Below, piece by piece: positions 1 through 7,242 of a stretch of 12,251 nt of DNA. The stretch is from Candidatus Accumulibacter iunctus. Lineage in GTDB: Bacteria > Pseudomonadota > Gammaproteobacteria > Burkholderiales > Rhodocyclaceae. The stretch is from the NCBI GenBank assembly GCA_002345025.1, contig DDUX01000054.1:48744-60994 (forward strand). The letters are read 5' to 3'. The notes below the pieces were generated by a model. That model saw nothing but the letters and a program-made list of their open reading frames with translations. It made no database searches and had not been told where the DNA came from. The first letter of the stretch is position 1; each line of letters begins with the position of its first letter. The translations under genes were made by a program, and so were the position numbers.

Positions 1-32
1 CAGCGAGGGACGCAGCGAGGGAGGAAGCATGA
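1..32 (+). CDS. 3' end of an upstream operon gene (partial)
   Basis: Frame 3 is open from the window edge and stops with TGA at 30-32, giving a tail of nine residues (ARDAAREEA). The stop overlaps the ATG at 29 as ATGA, the same junction used further down the operon, which is the main reason to believe this frame. In related clusters the gene before mnhB often encodes an MbhD/MnhB-N (DUF4040)-type subunit. That identity is inferred from position only; nine codons cannot show it. Confidence 0.4.
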   Translation, partial: ARDAAREEA

Positions 33-454
33 GGGGGGACATGGTCTTGCGGGTGATTGTCAAGTTGCTCATCCCGTTCATCCTGTTGTTTGCGCTCTAT
101 GTGCAGTTCCACGGCGATTTCGGTCCCGGCGGCGGTTTCCAGGCGGGGACGATCTTCGCCGCCGCATTGGCTCTCTACACCATGATCTTCGGTCTCGAGA
201 ACATGCGTCGCATCGTACCCGACCGTCTGGTCGAGGCGATGATCGCTGCCGGCGTACTGCTCTTCCTGGGGGTCGGAATCGCTGGTCTGCTTCTTGGTGG
301 CAACTTCCTGGATTACTTCGTCCTCGATCGCGATCCCGTTGCCGGCCAGCACCGTGGCATCTTCTGGGTCGAACTGGGGGTGGCGATCACCGTGTTTGGG
401 GTGATGCTGAAGCTCTTCTGTCTCTTCGCCGCCCGCAATCTCGGCCAGGAATGA
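29..454 (+). CDS. mnhB: Na+/H+ antiporter subunit MnhB/MrpB
   Basis: A 141-residue integral membrane protein of the MnhB family, part of the membrane arm of Mrp-type cation/proton antiporters. The family hallmark is visible at about residues 27-42: HGDFGPGGGFQAG follows a first membrane helix (FILLFALYVQF). Three further hydrophobic stretches follow, near 42-56, 68-92 and 110-135. Length fits the family. ATG at 29 was chosen because it overlaps the previous stop as ATGA and has GGAGG upstream. An ATG at 41 with its own G-rich stretch is a possible alternative and would shorten the protein by four residues. The next gene begins 4 nt after the stop, so they are cotranscribed. Confidence 0.93.
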   Translation: MRGDMVLRVIVKLLIPFILLFALYVQFHGDFGPGGGFQAGTIFAAALALYTMIFGLENMRRIVPDRLVEAMIAAGVLLFLGVGIAGLLLGGNFLDYFVLDRDPVAGQHRGIFWVELGVAITVFGVMLKLFCLFAARNLGQE

Positions 455-458
455 GCAC

Positions 459-833
459 GTGAGCCTGTTGAGCCACTACTCCTACGGGGCGATGGTTTTC
501 CTGCTGATGGCCGGCCTGTATATCGTCATTGGCCGCGGCAATCTGGTCAAGAAGCTGGTCGGCCTGGGAATCCTGCAGACCTCCGTATACCTGCTTTACC
601 TTGCTCCGGGCAAGATCGTTGGCGGAACGGCGCCGATTGTGAGTGAGGACTTCAGCCTCTACTCCAACCCGCTGCCGCACGTCCTGATACTGACGGCGAT
701 CGTCGTTGGCGTTGCGACGCTGGCCCTCGGTCTGGCGCTGGTCGTGCGCATCCGTGAGGCCTACGGCACGATCGAGGAAGACGACATTCTTGGCTGTGAT
801 CGACAGTCGGAAGCCGAAGAACCCTCGCCATGA
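459..833 (+). CDS. mnhC: Na+/H+ antiporter subunit MnhC/MrpC (NuoK-like)
   Basis: A 124-residue membrane protein of the MnhC/NuoK family, which forms the small three-helix subunit beside the MrpD-like channels. Three membrane segments are visible, near residues 10-25, 31-48 and 73-97. Between them lie the family-typical stretches GRGNLVKKLVGLGILQ and NPLPHVLILTAIVVG. The C-terminal 25 residues are charged and cytoplasmic in type (IEEDDILG). The start is GTG at 459, with AGGA eight bases upstream. The ATG at 451 is followed at once by an in-frame stop and cannot be the start. Its stop overlaps the next start as ATGA. Confidence 0.93.
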   Translation: MSLLSHYSYGAMVFLLMAGLYIVIGRGNLVKKLVGLGILQTSVYLLYLAPGKIVGGTAPIVSEDFSLYSNPLPHVLILTAIVVGVATLALGLALVVRIREAYGTIEEDDILGCDRQSEAEEPSP

Positions 834-2314
834 ATGCCGCCGAGCATCTGCCTGCTCTGCAGGTTGTGCTGCCGCTCGCCGCTGCCCCGCTGGCGGTGCT
901 GATACGTCATCGCCTGACGGCGTTTCTGCTGGTCCTGGCTGCGATCTGGAGCGCTTTCGCGATCAGCGTGCTCCTCTGGCTGCAGGTCGGCGATAGCGGG
1001 CCGATCTCTTACGCCATCGGTAACTGGCCGCCGCCCTGGGGTATCGAATATCGCGTCGATGCGCTCACAGCGCTCGTGCTGATGCTGGTCTCCGGCGTGG
1101 CAGCGGTGGTTCTGCCATACAGTCGCGCCAGTATCGAGCACGAAATCGCGTCCGACCTGCACTACCTCTTCTACGCCATGTTCGCGCTCTGCGTCGCTGG
1201 ACTGCTCGGGATCGCGATCACTGGTGACGCCTTCAACCTCTTCGTCTTCCTCGAAATTTCCTCGCTCTCGTCCTACGTGCTGATCGCCCTCGGCCGGGAC
1301 CGCCGGGCGCTGGTCGCGTCGTATCAGTACCTGCTCATGGGTACCATCGGCGCCAGCTTCATCGTCATCGGGGTCGGTCTGCTGTATCTCGAGACCGGCA
1401 CACTCAACATGATGGGCATGGCGATACGCCTGCAGGGCTTGACCGGCGACCGGGCGGTGCTCGCGGCATTGGCCTTCCTGACGGTGGGCATTTCGCTCAA
1501 GCTGGCGCTGTTTCCGCTCCACCAGTGGTTGCCCAACGCTTACGCCTACGCCCCGTCGGCCGTTTCGGCCTTCCTCGCCGCCACCGCCACGAAGGTATCG
1601 GTCTATGCCCTGCTGCGCTTCTACTTCTCGATATTCGGCGAAACCGCGATCTTCCAGCGCCTGCCGATGGCGGACTTCATGCTGCTGCTGGCGCTGGCCG
1701 GCATGTTCCTCGCCTCGACGGTGGCCATTTTCCAGCAGGATCTGAAGCGTCTGTTCGCCTATTCGAGCGTCGCCCAGATTGGCTACATCGTGCTTGGCAT
1801 CTCCTTCGACTCGGTCACAGGCGTGACCGCAACGCTCGTCCATATGGTCAACCATGCCGTCACCAAAGGTGCCATCTTTCTCTTGCTGGGCGGCGTGATG
1901 CTGAGCCTCGGCGGCATCACGCTGACCCGCGTGCAGGGAATGGGGCGCAGCATGCCGCTGACCTCCTTCGGCATCGTCCTCTGTGGTCTGAGCCTGATCG
2001 GCGTCCCCGGCACCGCGGGCTTCGTCAGCAAGTGGTACCTGATCCTCGCAGCGCTCGAACACGGCCAGTACTGGCTGGTCGGCGCGATCCTATCGAGTTC
2101 GCTGCTGGCCGTCGTTTATGTCTGGCGTTTCGTCGAGGTCGCCTATTTTCGCGCTCCGCTGCCCGGAGACGAGGTGCGGCGCGAGGCACCGCTGTCAATG
2201 CTGATTCCCGCCGGTCTCTTGGTCGTGGCGACGATCTGGTTCGGCTTCGACACCTCGCTGACCGTTGGCATCGCGAGCGATGCCGCACAGGAGTTGGTGA
2301 GGAGCGGACGATGA
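830..2314 (+). CDS. mnhD: Na+/H+ antiporter subunit MrpD-like, first copy
   Basis: A 494-residue polytopic protein of the proton-conducting NuoL/M/N-MrpD family, with about 14 membrane helices. The proton-path residues of the family are all visible. There is Glu142 in FVFLEISSLSSY (TM5) and Lys224 in SLKLALFPLHQWLP (TM7). Lys255 is in ATATKVSVYALL (TM8). The His338/His342/Lys346 triad follows in LVHMVNHAVTKG, and Lys401 is in GFVSKWYL (TM12). It starts by ATGA overlap with mnhC and ends by ATGA overlap with the next MrpD paralogue. It should form one of three antiporter-like channels in the complex. MrpD is the closest family; the cation used (Na+ or K+) cannot be told from sequence. Confidence 0.93.
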   Translation: MNAAEHLPALQVVLPLAAAPLAVLIRHRLTAFLLVLAAIWSAFAISVLLWLQVGDSGPISYAIGNWPPPWGIEYRVDALTALVLMLVSGVAAVVLPYSRASIEHEIASDLHYLFYAMFALCVAGLLGIAITGDAFNLFVFLEISSLSSYVLIALGRDRRALVASYQYLLMGTIGASFIVIGVGLLYLETGTLNMMGMAIRLQGLTGDRAVLAALAFLTVGISLKLALFPLHQWLPNAYAYAPSAVSAFLAATATKVSVYALLRFYFSIFGETAIFQRLPMADFMLLLALAGMFLASTVAIFQQDLKRLFAYSSVAQIGYIVLGISFDSVTGVTATLVHMVNHAVTKGAIFLLLGGVMLSLGGITLTRVQGMGRSMPLTSFGIVLCGLSLIGVPGTAGFVSKWYLILAALEHGQYWLVGAILSSSLLAVVYVWRFVEVAYFRAPLPGDEVRREAPLSMLIPAGLLVVATIWFGFDTSLTVGIASDAAQELVRSGR

Positions 2315-3780
2315 GTGCGACGACGCTCGGCTCGCCGCTTTTGTGGTCGCTGATTCTGCCGATCCTCGGGGCGATCTGCATCTCGCTGTCCGGGCGGCGG
2401 CCGAACCTGCGCGAGGGCATCACGCTGACGACAGCCGTCGTGTTGTTCGCGATCGTCGCGCGGCTTCTCGGCCCGGTACTTGCCGGCGAGCGCCCCGAGT
2501 TGGTGCTGCTCGAACCCTTCCCCGGTCTGCCGGTGGCCTTCCGCGTCGAGCCGCTGGGCATGCTCTTCGCGCTGATCGCCTCGGGCCTGTGGATCGTCAA
2601 TTCGATCTACTCGATCGGCTACATGCGCGGCAACGACGAGAAGCACCAGACGCGCTTCTACGTCTGCTTCGCGCTGGCGATCGCCGCCGCGCTGGGAATC
2701 GCCTTCGCGGGCAATCTGCTGACGCTCTTCCTGTTCTACGAAGTGCTGACGCTGATTACCTATCCGCTGGTCACCCACGCCGGTACCGACAAGGCGCGTG
2801 CCGGCGGGCGTACCTATCTGGCGATCCTGATGGGCACCTCGGTGCTTTTCCTGCTGCCGGCGGTGATCTACGTCTGGCACCTCACCGGCACGACCGACTT
2901 CCGCCCGGGCGGCATCCTGCCGGCCGGTATCGACTCGGGTTCGGTGACGATCCTGTTGGCATTGTTCATGTTCGGCATCGGCAAGGCGGCGCTGATGCCC
3001 TTTCACCGCTGGCTGCCGGCGGCAATGGTCGCGCCGACGCCGGTGTCGGCGCTGCTGCACGCGGTGGCGGTGGTCAAGGCCGGCGTCTTTTCGGTGGTCA
3101 AGATCGTCGTCTACGTGTTTGGCCTCGACGCCCTCACCGGCGCCACCGACTGGCTGGTCGCCATCGCCGGCTTCACGATCGTCGCCGCGTCGGTGGTCGC
3201 GCTGTCGGCCGACAACCTAAAGCGCCGCCTCGCCTACTCGACGGTCAGCCAGCTCTCCTACGTGATCCTCGCCGCAGCGATCCTCGCGCCGCTGTCGGTG
3301 GTCGGTGCGGCGCTGCACATCGCCGCGCATGCCTTCGGCAAGATCACTCTGTTCTTTGCCGCCGGTTCGATCTACACGGCCGCGCACAAGACCGAGGTCA
3401 GCCAGCTCGATGGCATCGGCCGCCGCATGCCGTGGACCATGGCTGCCTTCGGCATCGGCGCGCTGTCAATGATCGGCCTGCCACCGGCCGCCGGCTTCGT
3501 CAGCAAATGGTACCTGGTGTCGGGGGCGATGGCGCAAGCGCATTGGTTCGCGCTCGCCGTCGTGCTGCTGTCCACACTGCTGAATGCCGCCTACTTCCTG
3601 CCGATCGTCTATCGCGCCTTCTTGCGCCCGCTGTCGGCCGACGCGGTCGCGCATCCGCACGGCGAAGCGCCGCTGCCGATCGTGCTGGCTCTGTGTATCA
3701 CCGCGGGCGGCACGTTGGCACTGTTCTTCTTCCCCGAAGTGCCGCTGGCGCTGGCGCAACAAATGGTGATGACGCCATGA
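2311..3780 (+). CDS. MrpD-like proton-conducting antiporter subunit, second copy
   Basis: A 489-residue member of the same NuoL/M/N-MrpD superfamily, clearly diverged from its upstream neighbour. Glu144 sits in LFLFYEVLTLITYPL (TM5), and Lys225 in GIGKAALMPFHRWLP (TM7). Lys256 lies in AVVKAGVF (TM8). His336, His340 and Lys344 are in LHIAAHAFGK, and Lys399 in GFVSKWYL. All titratable positions are kept, so it should be a working proton channel. The ATG at 2311 overlaps the previous stop (ATGA). The same frame is open back to 1525, inside the previous gene, but that part has no membrane-protein character and is a shadow. The stop overlaps the next small gene by ATGA. Confidence 0.92.
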   Translation: MSATTLGSPLLWSLILPILGAICISLSGRRPNLREGITLTTAVVLFAIVARLLGPVLAGERPELVLLEPFPGLPVAFRVEPLGMLFALIASGLWIVNSIYSIGYMRGNDEKHQTRFYVCFALAIAAALGIAFAGNLLTLFLFYEVLTLITYPLVTHAGTDKARAGGRTYLAILMGTSVLFLLPAVIYVWHLTGTTDFRPGGILPAGIDSGSVTILLALFMFGIGKAALMPFHRWLPAAMVAPTPVSALLHAVAVVKAGVFSVVKIVVYVFGLDALTGATDWLVAIAGFTIVAASVVALSADNLKRRLAYSTVSQLSYVILAAAILAPLSVVGAALHIAAHAFGKITLFFAAGSIYTAAHKTEVSQLDGIGRRMPWTMAAFGIGALSMIGLPPAAGFVSKWYLVSGAMAQAHWFALAVVLLSTLLNAAYFLPIVYRAFLRPLSADAVAHPHGEAPLPIVLALCITAGGTLALFFFPEVPLALAQQMVMTP

Positions 3781-4037
3781 AGATACACGAACACTGGCTC
3801 GACGATCCGCGCAACGTAAAGAAACTGTGGCGCGGCTTCATCGTCGTGCTGGCGCTGACGGTAGTCGCCGGCGGTTTCGTCGACCTGCATCCGCACTTCG
3901 AGATCGAGCGCTGGTTCGGCTTCTACGCCGCCTACGGTTTCGTCACTTGTCTGCTGATGATCGTCGGTGCCAAGGGTCTCGGCGTCTTCCTCAAGCGCAG
4001 CGACCGCTACTACGCGAAGGACGAAGACGATGAGTGA
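3777..4037 (+). CDS. Small two-helix membrane protein of the antiporter operon
   Basis: An 86-residue protein that starts by ATGA overlap at 3777 and shares eight bases (ATGAGTGA) with the start of the following gene. It has two predicted membrane helices, about residues 19-34 (FIVVLALTVVAGGF) and 52-71 (AYGFVTCLLMIVGAKGLGVF). They are joined by a His/aromatic-rich loop, HPHFEIERWFGFYAAYGF. The N-terminus is polar (HEHWLDDPRNVKK) and the tail strongly acidic (YYAKDEDDE). I do not know a named family. From memory, similar small proteins accompany multi-MrpD operons in other proteobacteria, so an assembly or accessory subunit role is likely. That role is inferred from position and overlap. Confidence 0.85.
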   Translation: MKIHEHWLDDPRNVKKLWRGFIVVLALTVVAGGFVDLHPHFEIERWFGFYAAYGFVTCLLMIVGAKGLGVFLKRSDRYYAKDEDDE

Positions 4038-5718
4038 AAGCCTCGTCGTTCATCCGGCGCTGGTCATGATCGCCGGCGCATTGCTGCTGCCGGCGCTGCG
4101 CGGTTCAGCGCGCGACGCCGGCGTGCTGCTGGTTCCGGCGCTGACACTGGCGGCGCTCCTGGCTCTGCCCGAGGGCGACTTGTGGCAGATGCAGTGGCTC
4201 GATTACCAGCTCGCGCCGCTGGCCGTCGACAAGCTGTCGCGCCTCTTCGCGATCATCTTTGCGCTGATGAGCCTGGCGGGCGGTGCCTTCGCGCTGCGCC
4301 AGCCAAGCCGGCTGGAGATCCCGGCCGCCTACCTCTACGCCGGGTCGGCGATCGGCGTCGTGCTGGCCGGTGACCTGATCACCGTCTTCCTGTTCTGGGA
4401 GTTCATGGCCGTCGGCTCGACGCTGGTGCTGTGGAGCGCCGGCACGCCAGGTGCGTGGGCGGCGAGCCGACGCTACGTGGCGGTGCACCTCGCCGGCGGG
4501 GTCATCCTGTTCGCCGGCGTCACCGGACATCTGCTCGACACCGGCGACGCCAGCTTCACGCGCATGCAACTCGACTCGGTGGCGCACTGGCTGATCCTCA
4601 TCGGCTTCCTGATCAACGCCGGCGCGCCACCGTTCTCGGCCTGGCTGCCCGACGCCTATCCGGAAGCCTCGTGGAGCGGTACCGTCTTCCTCTCGGCGTT
4701 CACCACCAAGACCGCCGTGTACGTGTTGCTGCGCGGTTTCCCCGGCAGCGAGATCCTGATCTGGATCGGCATCTTCATGATCTTCTACGGCATCGTCTAT
4801 GCCCTGCTCGAGAACGACATGCGGCGCATTCTCGCCTACTCGATCGTCAATCAGGTCGGATTCATGGTTACCGGCATCGGCATCGGCACCGAGATGGCAT
4901 TGAACGGCGCCGCAGCGCACGCCTTCAGCCACATCATCTACAAGGCGCTGCTGCTGATGTCGGCAGGCGCCGTGCTCGCCGCCACCGGCCGCCGCAAGTG
5001 CTCGGAACTCGGCGGGCTGTTCCACAGCATGCCGCTGACCACCATTTGCGGCACGATAGGCGCCTTGGCGATTTCCTCGTTCCCGCTGACTTCGGGCTTC
5101 ATTTCCAAGTCGATGGTGACGCAGGCCGCAATCGACGGTCATCTGCAGGTCGTCTGGCTCTTCCTTGCCGCCGCCTCGGCCGGCGTCTTCCTGCACGCCG
5201 GAATCAAATTCCCATGGTTCGTCTTCTTCCAGAAGGATTCCGGCCTGCGCCCGCCCGATCCGCCAGCCAGCATGCGCTGGGGGATGATCGTCTTCGCCTT
5301 TCTGTGCATCGCGCTCGGCATCTGGCCCGATCCCCTCTACGCACTGCTGCCGTATCCGGTCGACTACGTGCCCTACACCGCCGCGCACGTCATCACGCAG
5401 TTGCAGTTGCTGCTCTTCTCGGGTCTGGCTTTCTTCGTGATGCTCGATTACCTCAAGCGCACGCCGACGATCACGCTCGACACCGACTGGCTGTGGCGGG
5501 TTGCCGGCCCGGCGGTCGCCCGCGTGTTCGCGGCAGCGCTCGGCAAGCTGCGCACAGCCTTGTCCGGTGAAATCGACCACGGCTTCCAGTCGCTGGCGCT
5601 GTTCATCAGCCGCCACCGCCAGCCCGACGGCCTGCTGATGCGCTCGTGGCCGACGGGCAGCATGGCATGGTGGGTCATGGTGCTACTACTGACCTACCTG
5701 TTGCTCTACTACGTATGA
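4030..5718 (+). CDS. MrpD-like antiporter subunit, third copy (N at the TM7 lysine site)
   Basis: A 562-residue polytopic protein of the proton-conducting membrane transporter family, longer at the C-terminus than the two paralogues upstream. Glu124 is present in FLFWEFMAVGSTL (TM5). Lys227 lies in FTTKTAVYVLL (TM8). His297, His301 and Lys305 are in AHAFSHIIYK, and Lys360 in GFISKSM. The lysine normally five residues before the TM7 proline is Asn196 here (LINAGAPPFSAWLPDAY). I believe this is typical of this subfamily rather than a mutation. A hydrophobic helix closes the protein (about 545-562), after a soluble segment near 475-540. Start ATG 4030 lies within the overlap with the small gene; the stop overlaps the next ORF as ATGA. 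Confidence 0.92.
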   Translation: MSESLVVHPALVMIAGALLLPALRGSARDAGVLLVPALTLAALLALPEGDLWQMQWLDYQLAPLAVDKLSRLFAIIFALMSLAGGAFALRQPSRLEIPAAYLYAGSAIGVVLAGDLITVFLFWEFMAVGSTLVLWSAGTPGAWAASRRYVAVHLAGGVILFAGVTGHLLDTGDASFTRMQLDSVAHWLILIGFLINAGAPPFSAWLPDAYPEASWSGTVFLSAFTTKTAVYVLLRGFPGSEILIWIGIFMIFYGIVYALLENDMRRILAYSIVNQVGFMVTGIGIGTEMALNGAAAHAFSHIIYKALLLMSAGAVLAATGRRKCSELGGLFHSMPLTTICGTIGALAISSFPLTSGFISKSMVTQAAIDGHLQVVWLFLAAASAGVFLHAGIKFPWFVFFQKDSGLRPPDPPASMRWGMIVFAFLCIALGIWPDPLYALLPYPVDYVPYTAAHVITQLQLLLFSGLAFFVMLDYLKRTPTITLDTDWLWRVAGPAVARVFAAALGKLRTALSGEIDHGFQSLALFISRHRQPDGLLMRSWPTGSMAWWVMVLLLTYLLLYYV

Positions 5719-5906
5719 AAGGAGCCGGCCATGCGTATGGCACGCCGGACCCTCGAGGCAGGGTCTCCGCCAGACTGCGACAGGAGCTGCTCGGCTGGAT
5801 CTTCCCGCGCCTCGCCGAACTGCCAGCGGTTCAACGAGAGGATGCCCTGAACAGCCAGATCGAGTGCTACCGGAAAAACCGCGAGCCAGCAAAAACCACA
5901 CCATGA
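5715..5906 (+). CDS. Small soluble protein at the end of the antiporter operon (63 aa)
   Basis: A 63-residue ORF, not recognised. Its ATG at 5715 overlaps the stop of the third MrpD-like gene (ATGA), and its own stop overlaps the next start at 5903 in the same way. That double coupling is the best evidence that it is real. The middle (about residues 18-50, RLRQELLGWIFPRLAELPAV and onwards) would form an amphipathic helix or helical hairpin; third codon positions are GC-rich. There is no membrane segment. A competing ORF starts at 5731 in another frame behind a very good ribosome site (AAAGGAG at 5718-5724) and runs 39 codons to 5850. Its Cys/Ser/Arg-rich product looks less protein-like. Only one is likely to be the true gene. 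Confidence 0.55.
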   Translation: MKGAGHAYGTPDPRGRVSARLRQELLGWIFPRLAELPAVQREDALNSQIECYRKNREPAKTTP

Positions 5907-6316
5907 CGCCACCAGGCACTCCTGGCGGCGACGCCAGCGTGGTGCGCGTTCTGCTCCCGATCGATGCCGGCGACGATTCCCGTTGGGGCGTCAACCGTGC
6001 CATCCGTCGGCACCGCGAGGGCCAAGTGCTGGAAGTGATCCTGCGCAGTTTCGGGGAACCGGATGCGCACTGGCGGCTGTCGCACGAGAGCGCGTACCTG
6101 CCGGCGTCCGTCGTTGGTCGGGAGGTCGGTCATGTTGGCCTTCGGGCTCACGTCAGCGATACGCCAGCAGGCCCAGTACCAGCAGCACGACGGTGGCCCA
6201 GCCCAGTCGGTCCACATAGCGGTGCAACGCGGCTTCCATGCGCGCACCGCCCCAGGCCATCAGACCAGCCACGAGAAAGAAGCGCGCACCGCGTCCGATC
6301 AGCGAAGCGATCGTGA
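5903..6316 (+). pseudogene. Universal stress protein (UspA-like), 5' part only
   Basis: The frame starts at 5903 by ATGA overlap with the preceding small gene, so it belongs to the antiporter operon. Residues 13-59 match the start of UspA-fold proteins: a first beta strand with the nucleotide-contacting Asp (VRVLLPIDAGDDS), an Ala/Val/Ile-spaced first helix (GVNRAI) and a second strand (VLEVIL). Similarity ends near residue 59 (about position 6079). From about 6153 the frame only reads the antisense of the convergent YqaA gene, with an Arg/Pro/Ser-rich product, up to a stop at 6314-6316. A normal single-domain UspA has about 140-160 residues with a GxxGx9G(S/T) motif near its end, which is missing here. 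Such a C-terminal fragment occurs at 7671-7781 on the other strand. Confidence 0.65.
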
Positions 6317-6728
6317 AGGGCAGCAGGGCCATCGACAGGGCACCGGCAGCGATGGTGAACATCTTGTAGGGAATCGGCGAGAAACCGGCGATGAACACCG
6401 CCCAGAAACCCCAGCGACCGAACCACTCGACGGCAGTCTGATAGGCTGGCCAGTAACGGCTGTTCTGCAACCACGGCAGCAGGAAATCGATGGCGAAGTA
6501 GCCGATGAGATAGCCAAAGAGTCCTCCGGCGACGGACGTTAGCGTCGTCAGCAGCGCGAGACGCCATGCATGCCGTGGATTCGCCAGGCACATCGGCGCC
6601 AGCATCACGTCGGGCGGGATGGGGAAGAACGAGGACTCGGCGAAACTCAAGCTGCCCAGGTACCAAGGCGCATGCGGATGCCGGGACCAGACCATGGCGC
6701 GGCGATAGAGCGGAGAAAACAGCCTCAT
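6153..6728 (-). CDS. YqaA-type VTT-domain (DedA superfamily) membrane protein
   Basis: A 191-residue protein with the DedA/SNARE-associated (VTT) fold. The family mark FAESSFFPIPPD is at residues 29-40, with the conserved Glu31 and the F-P-x-P turn. The second re-entrant signature GFSPIPYKMFTIAAGAL lies near 115-131, and the Gly/Arg box IGRGARFF near 144-151. Family members are membrane proteins linked to lipid or cation homeostasis; no specific substrate can be claimed. ATG at 6728 overlaps the stop of the DUF2062 gene (ATGA), so the two are co-translated. Its 3' end faces the broken UspA frame of the antiporter operon, and no clear terminator lies between them. Confidence 0.9.
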   Translation of the reverse strand: MRLFSPLYRRAMVWSRHPHAPWYLGSLSFAESSFFPIPPDVMLAPMCLANPRHAWRLALLTTLTSVAGGLFGYLIGYFAIDFLLPWLQNSRYWPAYQTAVEWFGRWGFWAVFIAGFSPIPYKMFTIAAGALSMALLPFTIASLIGRGARFFLVAGLMAWGGARMEAALHRYVDRLGWATVVLLVLGLLAYR

Positions 6729-7237
6729 GGGCGAGCCCCTCGGCGCTTCGCCGAGACGTGCCATATCCATGCCTGGGAGATCAGCAGGTAACTGGCGACG
6801 GCCGCGAAGCTTGCGGTCATCGCCAAGCCGGTGAACAGCGGCATGCCGATTGACCCGAGGTTTTCCCAGAATCCGGTGGGATCGGCAACAGAGATCGCGG
6901 TCGTAGCAGACGTTCCGGTTGCCCAGGCGCCGAGGTGATAGGCGGCGTAGTAGATGGGCGGGACGGTCAGCGGGTTGGTCACGAGCGTACCGGCGGCGGC
7001 AACCGGTACGTTGGCGCGTAGGAACACCGCTGCCGCAGCGGCGAGCAGGATCTGGGCGACGGGGATCAGGAAACCGATGAACAGCCCGATCGCCACGCCC
7101 ATCGCGACGCCCCGGCGAGACCAGTGCCACAGCTTCGGGTTGGCGAGATACGGCGCCAGCCCGCGCAACCAGGGATTGGCCTCGAGTTGCTCACGAGTCG
7201 GCGCCAGTGCCCGCAGGCGTTGGATCACGGCAGACAT
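6725..7237 (-). CDS. DUF2062 domain membrane protein
   Basis: A 170-residue protein matching the DUF2062 family: a positively charged N-terminus (RLRALAPTREQL), then WHWSRRGVAMGVAIGLFIGF with the aromatic-basic entry to the first helix. The conserved loop TLVTNPLTVPPIYYAAYHLG follows at about 84-103, and a last helix near 135-155. Function is unknown for the family. ATG at 7237 lies five bases after the stop of the YccA-like gene with GAGG very close. A TTG at 7246 would overlap that stop (TTGA), has GGAG nine bases upstream and adds three residues; either could be used. The 3' end overlaps the YqaA-type gene. Confidence 0.88.
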   Translation of the reverse strand: MSAVIQRLRALAPTREQLEANPWLRGLAPYLANPKLWHWSRRGVAMGVAIGLFIGFLIPVAQILLAAAAAVFLRANVPVAAAGTLVTNPLTVPPIYYAAYHLGAWATGTSATTAISVADPTGFWENLGSIGMPLFTGLAMTASFAAVASYLLISQAWIWHVSAKRRGARP

Positions 7238-7242
7238 CGTCC

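Noticed and set aside
1..22. Direct repeat of ten bases (CAGCGAGGGA at 1-10 and 13-22)
   Set aside because: Short, purine-rich and inside what is probably the 3' end of a coding frame; easily due to charged-residue codons.
761..2062. 433-codon minus-strand frame
   Set aside because: Antisense of the first MrpD-like gene; Glu/Gln/Arg/His-rich product typical of the reverse reading of a GC-rich membrane protein gene.
1525..2310. Extended N-terminus of the second MrpD-like gene
   Set aside because: The frame is open, but it overlaps the first MrpD-like gene entirely and has no membrane-protein character; ATG 2311 with ATGA overlap is the start.
2343..4037. 564-codon plus-strand frame
   Set aside because: Up to 3776 it lies in another phase over the second MrpD-like gene and its product is Arg/Pro-rich with no membrane segments. 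Only the part from ATG 3777 is real (the 86-aa protein).
4105..5616. 503-codon minus-strand frame
   Set aside because: Antisense of the third MrpD-like gene with the same low-complexity composition and no family signature.
5748..5765. Six-bp hairpin (GACCCT / AGGGTC) after the third MrpD-like gene
   Set aside because: Short stem, no T run, and it lies inside the coupled 63-codon frame, so a terminator is not supported.
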